DNA of 64,000 bases from Euryarchaeota archaeon UBA130 (GTDB lineage Archaea; Thermoplasmatota; Poseidoniia; Poseidoniales; Thalassarchaeaceae): assembly GCA_002505775.1 (NCBI GenBank), contig DAVY01000009.1:100389-164388 (forward strand). The letters run 5' to 3'. The translations under genes and the position numbers were made by a program. Shown here one piece after another: positions 58,993 to 64,000 of the stretch. Each line of letters opens with the position of its first letter. Positions within the stretch are counted from its first letter, which is position 1. Below the pieces are notes generated by a model. That model was given only the letters and a program-made list of their open reading frames with translations. It did not search any database and was not told where the DNA came from.

Positions 58993-60690
58993 ATGGCGAG
59001 TAACGGTGCAGGGGACCTGATCGACTTCTCCTACAGACCTACTGAGGGCCTTTCAGACACTCTGGAGAGGAAGCTAGGGATGTTCTCAGTCGTGATAATT
59101 TCACTATCTGCCATGTTGGGAACAGGTCTTTTCGTTCTACCTGCCTTGGTTATGGTGGATATGGGAGGAGGAACCGTCCCGGTGTCAGGAATATGGCTGG
59201 CATATACGCTCGCCGCTCTGGCCATCCTCCCTGCAGCGGTCTCCAAAGGAGAGCTGTCAACTGCGATGCCATCATCCGGAGGTTCCTACGTGTACATCGA
59301 GAGGACCTTCGGGCCATTAGTAGGGACGATCGCAGGCGCTGGCCTTTGGGGTGCCTCAATGTTGAAGACAGTCGTCGCACTTGTTGGATTCAAGGCATAT
59401 CTGTGGGCCCTGGAGGAGCTTCTTGGTGTAACTATCGATATCGAGATAGCCGCCCTCATCCTGTTGGCCCTCATCACAATCATCAACATACTTGGCGTGA
59501 ACCGGATCAAGAAGATTCAGACTCCCATAGTGGCTCTCATGGTTGCTTTCATCGCAATTCTTTGCATCTGGTCTATTTTCACCCTACCGATGAACTGGGA
59601 CGTCGCCTTCGGGGAGGGTGCTTACGGCGCTGGATGGGAGGATGTTGCCCATGCCACTGCATTCGTCTTCGTGGCATACGCCGGAGTGACAAAGATAGCA
59701 GCCGTTGGAGGGGAAATAAAGGATCCAAGTAAGAACATCCCATACGGGATGATTCTGTCCCTGCTGATTGCTTGCGCCCTTTACGTCATGGTAACGATAG
59801 TTATGGTATCGGCAGTAGACCCCTCGGGATACCTTGACACCGAAACAGGCAAGGCGAGGGAAGATCCCGTATATGTATTCGCAGAAATGGTAGGGGGGTC
59901 GACAGCGGGAACCGTCTCAGCGGTTTTCGCAGTCACCGTACTAACTTCCCTCGCGCTTGCTTCACTGATGGCAACCTCAAGGTTTCCATTCGCCATGGCA
60001 AGGGACAACCTCCTCCCCGAATCACTAGAGAAGGTGCATCCTAGCTACCAGACTCCGCACCTTGCCATTATTGGTACGAGCGTGTCGATGGCTCTTGCCA
60101 TCACACTCCTGCCAGTCGAGGAGATAGCGAAACTCGCATCCGGGTTCAAAATCATGATATTCATGACCATCAATGCCTCAGTGATAGTCCTAAGAAGGGC
60201 CTCTGGAACACACTCTTGGTACCGCCCTGAGTGGAAGTCCCCGATGTATCCATTTATCCAGATCTTCGGAATACTAAGTGGAGGGCTCCTCCTCTATGTC
60301 ATGGGAATGACAGCTGTCATAGGTGGTCTGGCTTGCTGTACGGTAGGGGTCCTAATTTACTTCCTATACGGCAAGAAAAGAGTAGATCCGATGCTGACAC
60401 CCTGGAGGACGGTTCGTACCGAGATCACAAACCCGACTCAGGCAGAGCGCGAGAAGAGATGGCTGGTTTTCCACAGCGTCGCTGGCACGAAGGAGAGATA
60501 CTCCGAACAGATGACAGAGGGCGAGTTCGTCCACGCGATGAGCATCATTTCTCCTCACTTAGACAGGTCCGGTGTCAGGGACTTGTTCCATGAGATAGAT
60601 GTGAATGGTAACGGAATCATAGACCTGGACGAGTTCCTAATGGGCATCGACGAAGACAATCTATTCGGGGACATTTCTGAGTCCGAGTGA
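58993..60690 (+). CDS. APC-type amino-acid permease with C-terminal EF-hand
   Basis: 565 aa from ATG 58993. Twelve or so transmembrane helices in the first 450 residues with the APC pattern: VIISLSAMLGTGLFVLPAL, PSSGGSYVYIERTFGPL, FVAYAGVTKIAAVGGEIKDPSKNIP. The C-terminal 110-residue cytoplasmic tail holds a canonical EF-hand loop DVNGNGIIDLDE (residues about 536-547; acidic/Asn at 1, 3, 5, Gly6, Ile8, Glu12) with a helix on each side. This suggests Ca2+-gated uptake or a Ca2+-sensing tail. Divergent from the SlyD-like pair; panB follows on the same strand. Confidence 0.9.
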   Translation: MASNGAGDLIDFSYRPTEGLSDTLERKLGMFSVVIISLSAMLGTGLFVLPALVMVDMGGGTVPVSGIWLAYTLAALAILPAAVSKGELSTAMPSSGGSYVYIERTFGPLVGTIAGAGLWGASMLKTVVALVGFKAYLWALEELLGVTIDIEIAALILLALITIINILGVNRIKKIQTPIVALMVAFIAILCIWSIFTLPMNWDVAFGEGAYGAGWEDVAHATAFVFVAYAGVTKIAAVGGEIKDPSKNIPYGMILSLLIACALYVMVTIVMVSAVDPSGYLDTETGKAREDPVYVFAEMVGGSTAGTVSAVFAVTVLTSLALASLMATSRFPFAMARDNLLPESLEKVHPSYQTPHLAIIGTSVSMALAITLLPVEEIAKLASGFKIMIFMTINASVIVLRRASGTHSWYRPEWKSPMYPFIQIFGILSGGLLLYVMGMTAVIGGLACCTVGVLIYFLYGKKRVDPMLTPWRTVRTEITNPTQAEREKRWLVFHSVAGTKERYSEQMTEGEFVHAMSIISPHLDRSGVRDLFHEIDVNGNGIIDLDEFLMGIDEDNLFGDISESE

Positions 60691-60750
60691 TTTCGGCTCA
60701 GTCGTGCAATTGAAGTCTTGAACTCCTCTCGAGGTAACCCGGGTGAGCCA

Positions 60751-61566
60751 ATGGCGATAGCTGGTCGTGCGAAGAAAGTCACTACTCATACCCTCCAGGA
60801 GATGAAGAGGGCAGGGGAGAATATCACCATGCTGACTTCCTACGATTACTCCCTAACCAGGCTTGTAGATGGGGCAGGGATCGACGTCATTCTCGTAGGG
60901 GACTCTGCATCCAATGTGATGGCAGGGAACGATACGACGGTACCGATCACCTTGGATCACATGATATATCACGCTCAGTGCGTGGTAAACGGAGTAGACA
61001 GGGCACTCGTCGTAGTCGACATGCCATTTGGGACTTACCAAGGGGACACAAAGCTCGCCCTGAAGAGCGCTATCAGGATAATGAAGGAATCAGCTGGCCA
61101 CGCGGTCAAGCTTGAGGGAGGAGTAGAAATCACTGACTCCATCAAGAGGATTCTCACGGCGGGCATACCAGTCATGGGCCACCTCGGGCTCACTCCCCAG
61201 TCGATCTACAAGTTCGGCACCTACGGAGTGAGGGCCAAGGAGGACCAAGAGGCAGAGAGGCTAATCTCAGATGCGCTCGCCCTACAGGACGCGGGGTGCT
61301 TCGCCATCGTACTGGAGAAAATCCCAGCTGAACTAGCAAAGATGGTCAGTGAGAAGCTGAACATCCCGACAATCGGCATCGGAGCCGGTCCCCACTGCGA
61401 TGGGCAGGTGCTAGTGCTCCATGACATGCTGGGCATAACCAAGGACTTCTCTCCCCGCTTCCTCAGGAGATACGCAGACTTGGGAGACGCGATCGACAAC
61501 GCTGTCAAGCAGTACATCACAGACGTGCGAAGCGGCGACTTCCCCAACGAGGAAGAGAGCTACTAG
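60751..61566 (+). CDS. panB: 3-methyl-2-oxobutanoate hydroxymethyltransferase PanB
   Basis: First step of pantothenate/CoA synthesis; makes ketopantoate. 271 aa from ATG 60751, with GGGTGAG just upstream (60741-60747); TTG 60718 is a weaker alternative. Landmarks: MLTSYDYSLTRLVDGAGIDVILVGDS, MPFGTYQ, VKLEGGVEI, PVMGHLGLTPQSI, GIGAGPHCDGQVLVLHDMLG. All PanB-family motifs are intact, including metal ligands. Complements the PPAT-DPCK fusion at 20 kb. Confidence 0.95.
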   Translation: MAIAGRAKKVTTHTLQEMKRAGENITMLTSYDYSLTRLVDGAGIDVILVGDSASNVMAGNDTTVPITLDHMIYHAQCVVNGVDRALVVVDMPFGTYQGDTKLALKSAIRIMKESAGHAVKLEGGVEITDSIKRILTAGIPVMGHLGLTPQSIYKFGTYGVRAKEDQEAERLISDALALQDAGCFAIVLEKIPAELAKMVSEKLNIPTIGIGAGPHCDGQVLVLHDMLGITKDFSPRFLRRYADLGDAIDNAVKQYITDVRSGDFPNEEESY

Positions 61567-61617
61567 GGCCTCCCCCAACCTTCAAGGACGCCCGTCCACT
61601 AGTGGGGCCCGGTAAAC

Positions 61618-62586
61618 ATGAGTGAGCTGTGGGTAGAGAGGCACCGTCCCCGCACAGTTGATGATATCAAGGGCCAGAAACAGGTCGTTGACCGACTGAA
61701 GGCGTATGCCGGCAAGCGCTCATTTCCCCATTTGATGTTTGCAGGCCCGCCCGGAACCGGAAAGACCACCGCCGCAATCGCACTGGCAAGGGACGTATTC
61801 GGGGATGACTACCGTAGAAACCTGCTTGAGATGAATGCAAGCGATGAGAGGAAGCTGGAGTCTATCAGGACCAAAGTAAAGCAGTTCGCCAGGACCGCAC
61901 CAGTTCCTGGGACGACGTTCAAGGTCATATTCCTTGACGAGGCGGACGCACTCACCCCGGATGCGCAGGGTGCGCTCAGGAGGATAATGGAGCAGAACGC
62001 CCAGACGTGCAGGTTCATCCTTTCCTGCAACTACTCATCGAAGATCATTGAACCGATACAGTCGCGGTGTGCGGTCTTCAGGTTCAGGCCACTGGCCGAT
62101 GATCAAGTCAGGTCCATGGTGGTGTCCGTGGCAGAGGGAGAGGGAATAAAGCTCGACGAGGACGCTGCCGACGCGATCGTTCACGTCAGCCTCGGAGACC
62201 TCAGGAAGGCGATAACCTCACTCCAGGTAGCAGCCTCGATGGACGAGCACGTCTCAAGGGAGATTGTCTATGAGACAACCGCCACTGCCCCTCCCGAGGA
62301 GCTTCATCGCTTCTTCCTAGCCTGCAGAGAGGATGGGTTCCAACCAGCTAGGAGAAGGCTTAGGGAGCTACTGGACCGCTTCGGCCTAGCTGGTACCGAC
62401 CTGGTAAACCAGCTTCACCGCGGATTGGGGGACGTTCCATTCCTAACAGAGAGCCAGAAGCTATCGGTCACTCAAACCATGGCAGAAGCTGACTTCAGGA
62501 TGGTCGAGGGAGGTGGCGAGGCTTTGCAGCTGGACGCGATGACGGCGAGGCTTTGCACTCTTCTTTCACCCGAGCTCAAGACCTAG
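61618..62586 (+). CDS. rfcS: Replication factor C small subunit
   Basis: Clamp-loader subunit that opens PCNA, 322 aa. HRPRTVDDIKGQ, Walker A GPPGTGKTT (residues about 43-51), NASDERKLESIR, Walker B FLDEADAL, sensor 1 FILSCNYSSKII, and the RFC arginine-finger motif QSRCAVFRFRPL. No intein. It abuts the convergent membrane-protein gene without a gap. Works with PCNA at 38.3 kb; the large subunit is not in the window. Confidence 0.96.
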   Translation: MSELWVERHRPRTVDDIKGQKQVVDRLKAYAGKRSFPHLMFAGPPGTGKTTAAIALARDVFGDDYRRNLLEMNASDERKLESIRTKVKQFARTAPVPGTTFKVIFLDEADALTPDAQGALRRIMEQNAQTCRFILSCNYSSKIIEPIQSRCAVFRFRPLADDQVRSMVVSVAEGEGIKLDEDAADAIVHVSLGDLRKAITSLQVAASMDEHVSREIVYETTATAPPEELHRFFLACREDGFQPARRRLRELLDRFGLAGTDLVNQLHRGLGDVPFLTESQKLSVTQTMAEADFRMVEGGGEALQLDAMTARLCTLLSPELKT

Positions 62587-63090
62587 CTAGTCTGTTACCA
62601 GGGCGAAGGCAGCCGCGGGGGTGATCCTCTCCTCTGGGGTCCCGATGATGTCCGATATCTTCACTGGCTCTGGGTTAGATTCTAGAGAAGCCGAGGTACC
62701 ACAGGTTTGGCCTTCGCTTTCTGAGCTTGGTCTTCCGTAGAGGTACGCACCATAACCAGCGGAGATGTGTCCAGCTCCGATGACTGACATCATGACCTGT
62801 TCGATTAGTGAGGTGGTGGTTACCCAGCTTCCTGTCAAAGCAGTACCCAGTCCGAGCAACACCGATATCGATGACATCAGGAAGGCGAAGTGCATCGAGA
62901 CGGCGTTAGTGGATGGTCTTGCGATAGATATTCCTCCAGCGCCGGCGATGAACACCCCAAACAGAAGCGGGAACAGTGCAGTCACATAGTCGGTTGCGGC
63001 AAAAAAGGCGATTCCTAGGGTCCCCAACATTCCGCCTGTCATGATTGACAGCTGTGGCATGTTGAAACCGGCGATGGTGTATCTTGTCAT
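62587..63090 (-). CDS. Uncharacterised four-helix membrane protein
   Basis: 167 aa. About four hydrophobic helices (residues roughly 15-33, 36-55, 65-85, 95-118) separated by very short loops, then a soluble Ser/Glu-rich tail from about 120. The length and helix spacing recall small acetate/succinate-type transporters (GPR1/YaaH) but their NPAPLGL-like signature is absent, so no family is assigned. It abuts rfcS. Confidence 0.6.
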   Translation of the reverse strand: MTRYTIAGFNMPQLSIMTGGMLGTLGIAFFAATDYVTALFPLLFGVFIAGAGGISIARPSTNAVSMHFAFLMSSISVLLGLGTALTGSWVTTTSLIEQVMMSVIGAGHISAGYGAYLYGRPSSESEGQTCGTSASLESNPEPVKISDIIGTPEERITPAAAFALVTD

Positions 63091-63153
63091 AGCTCTCCGG
63101 ATTTAGGTGGAGTATATTATGTGCTGTTTGGAAGTAAACCAGAAAATCAGCTA

Positions 63154-64000
63154 CTATCCTGTCTGGCTGATTTTGATCTTCCAGTCCGCAGTCCACTTGT
63201 TTACTTCCCATGGTCCCATGTTGTCCCTGGACTCGCTCATCTCTATGTGGAGGTCGTAGGTCCCAGGCCCAAGTAGGCCAAGGTCCCAAGCCAAGGAGAC
63301 ATCCTCGGCCCTGTTGGAGACCTTGGGTCCGAGATTCGTTTTTCTGGTGATGGTGGTCTCGTTACCCCTCAGCCAATCCCCTGAGTCTTGCTCGTCGAAA
63401 GTCCCCATGGCTTCCGTCAGATTACCCGCGGTGTCGTTTGCGAGGATCAGCGTATTTCCCTTGTGAGTCAGTGTGATCAGGACCTGAGCGGACTCGGAGT
63501 CAATGTTGTCCGCAACTCCCAGCCCCATCACCACATGGACCTCGTCTCGGTCGATCTCCAGTTTGTACTCGCCACCTCTCCAGCTCGAGTCTATGATCCC
63601 GTCCGCATCCTGTATGTCGATACCGTTGGAAGTAGTTGGGGGAGCGATATCGCTCAGAGGCGGGTTCGAGAGGACGAAAGTTAGGGCCAGCCATGAGAAG
63701 ACAAAGAGGAAGCACGCCCTGAACCAGTTCCCACCTGTGTACAGCTCCACAATCCTGGACGGCAATACGAGCTTGTGCAGTGAGGGAACTGTCGCGGCGA
63801 GGGAGACGGGGAGCACCCAATGAATTCTACTGGGCTCGGTCGTGGTAGGCATGAACACATATCGCATAAACAGTGCCACACTCAACCCGTAGACTATGAC
63901 CAGCCACATCGAGTAGGCGTCGGCCACCTCCTTTACAGCGTGCTCATCGGGCTTGAAAGGCTCTAGCTCACGGCTCTTGGGCTCCTCCTTTTCCCCAGAA
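63154..64000 (-). CDS. Membrane protein with beta-sandwich-like ectodomain (5' end beyond window)
   Basis: Minus-strand gene whose frame stays open to the window edge. From the GTG at 63927 it reads 257 aa, but upstream codons continue without a stop to base 64000 (EKEEPKSRELEPFKPDEHAVKE), so the true start is probably outside. Three hydrophobic helices are seen in the first 100 residues after 63927 (WLVIVYGLSVALFMRYVF, WVLPVSLAATVP, FRACFLFVFSWLALTFV). An extracytoplasmic domain with many beta strands and no catalytic motif follows (GLGVADNIDSES, LDLHIEMSE-type edges). Family not recognised. Confidence 0.6.
   Translation of the reverse strand, partial: SGEKEEPKSRELEPFKPDEHAVKEVADAYSMWLVIVYGLSVALFMRYVFMPTTTEPSRIHWVLPVSLAATVPSLHKLVLPSRIVELYTGGNWFRACFLFVFSWLALTFVLSNPPLSDIAPPTTSNGIDIQDADGIIDSSWRGGEYKLEIDRDEVHVVMGLGVADNIDSESAQVLITLTHKGNTLILANDTAGNLTEAMGTFDEQDSGDWLRGNETTITRKTNLGPKVSNRAEDVSLAWDLGLLGPGTYDLHIEMSESRDNMGPWEVNKWTADWKIKISQTG

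Noticed and set aside
1..64000. CRISPR arrays, insertion sequences, prophage or integrase genes
   Set aside because: No regularly spaced direct repeats, transposase or integrase signatures were seen in the window.

Overview
The window looks like a compact archaeal chromosome segment, most probably from a marine Thermoplasmatota lineage such as Marine Group II (Candidatus Poseidoniales) or a relative. Archaeal information-processing genes are present: Orc1/Cdc6, PCNA, RFC small subunit, TFS, Nop5-fibrillarin and a TBP-like protein. They are mixed with bacterial-looking aerobic metabolism: acyl-CoA enzymes, biotin carboxylase, IcmF, class I aldolase with GlpX, Fpg and SMUG1. Genes are densely packed, several convergent pairs abut with no gap, GTG/TTG starts are common, and both tRNAs encode CCA. 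The taxonomic call is inference; no rRNA is present to test it.

Layout. 0-13 kb: crotonases, an aldehyde dehydrogenase, a 3-hydroxyacyl-CoA dehydrogenase and a BoxB-like diiron epoxidase, which together suggest aerobic aromatic (or other acyl-CoA) degradation; an ABC-F ATPase, a DEAD-box helicase and tRNA-Gly(CCC) lie between them. 13-16 kb: MoaE/MoaC and a GlpX/class I aldolase pair. 16-20 kb: two small paralogous proteins divergent from an 871-residue winged-helix protein across an AT-rich spacer with a palindrome, then a strongly structured non-coding stretch and a fused PPAT/dephospho-CoA kinase. 21-23.3 kb: orc1/cdc6 beside 389 bp of AT-rich non-coding DNA, a candidate replication origin. 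23-34 kb: MBL hydrolase, CysJ-like flavoreductase, biotin carboxylase, PfkB kinase, a GTPase-less EF-Tu-like protein, a thioesterase and an operon with a degenerate TBP-like protein and a TatD-type hydrolase. 34-43 kb: tRNA-Gly(UCC), ABC exporter, PCNA/TFS, fluoride channel, Nop5/fibrillarin, Fpg. 43-53 kb: aquaporin, IcmF, LysE exporter, long-chain acyl-CoA synthetase, SMUG1, YbaK deacylase, PAP2-type membrane enzyme. 53-64 kb: a three-gene 2-aminophenol-1,6-dioxygenase-like cluster, a PI-PLC-like lipoprotein, two SlyD-like FKBPs, an amino-acid permease with an EF-hand, PanB, RFC small subunit and two membrane proteins, the last cut by the window edge.

How it fits together. Acyl-CoA synthetase, crotonases, HAD, thioesterase, biotin carboxylase and IcmF describe a heterotroph living on fatty acids, branched-chain acids and perhaps aromatics. 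PanB and the PPAT-DPCK fusion supply CoA for the same economy. The most novel-looking items are the structured RNA-like region (19620-19933), the BoxB-centred operon, the AmnB/AmnA/RidA cluster, the TBP-like protein and the EF-hand permease.
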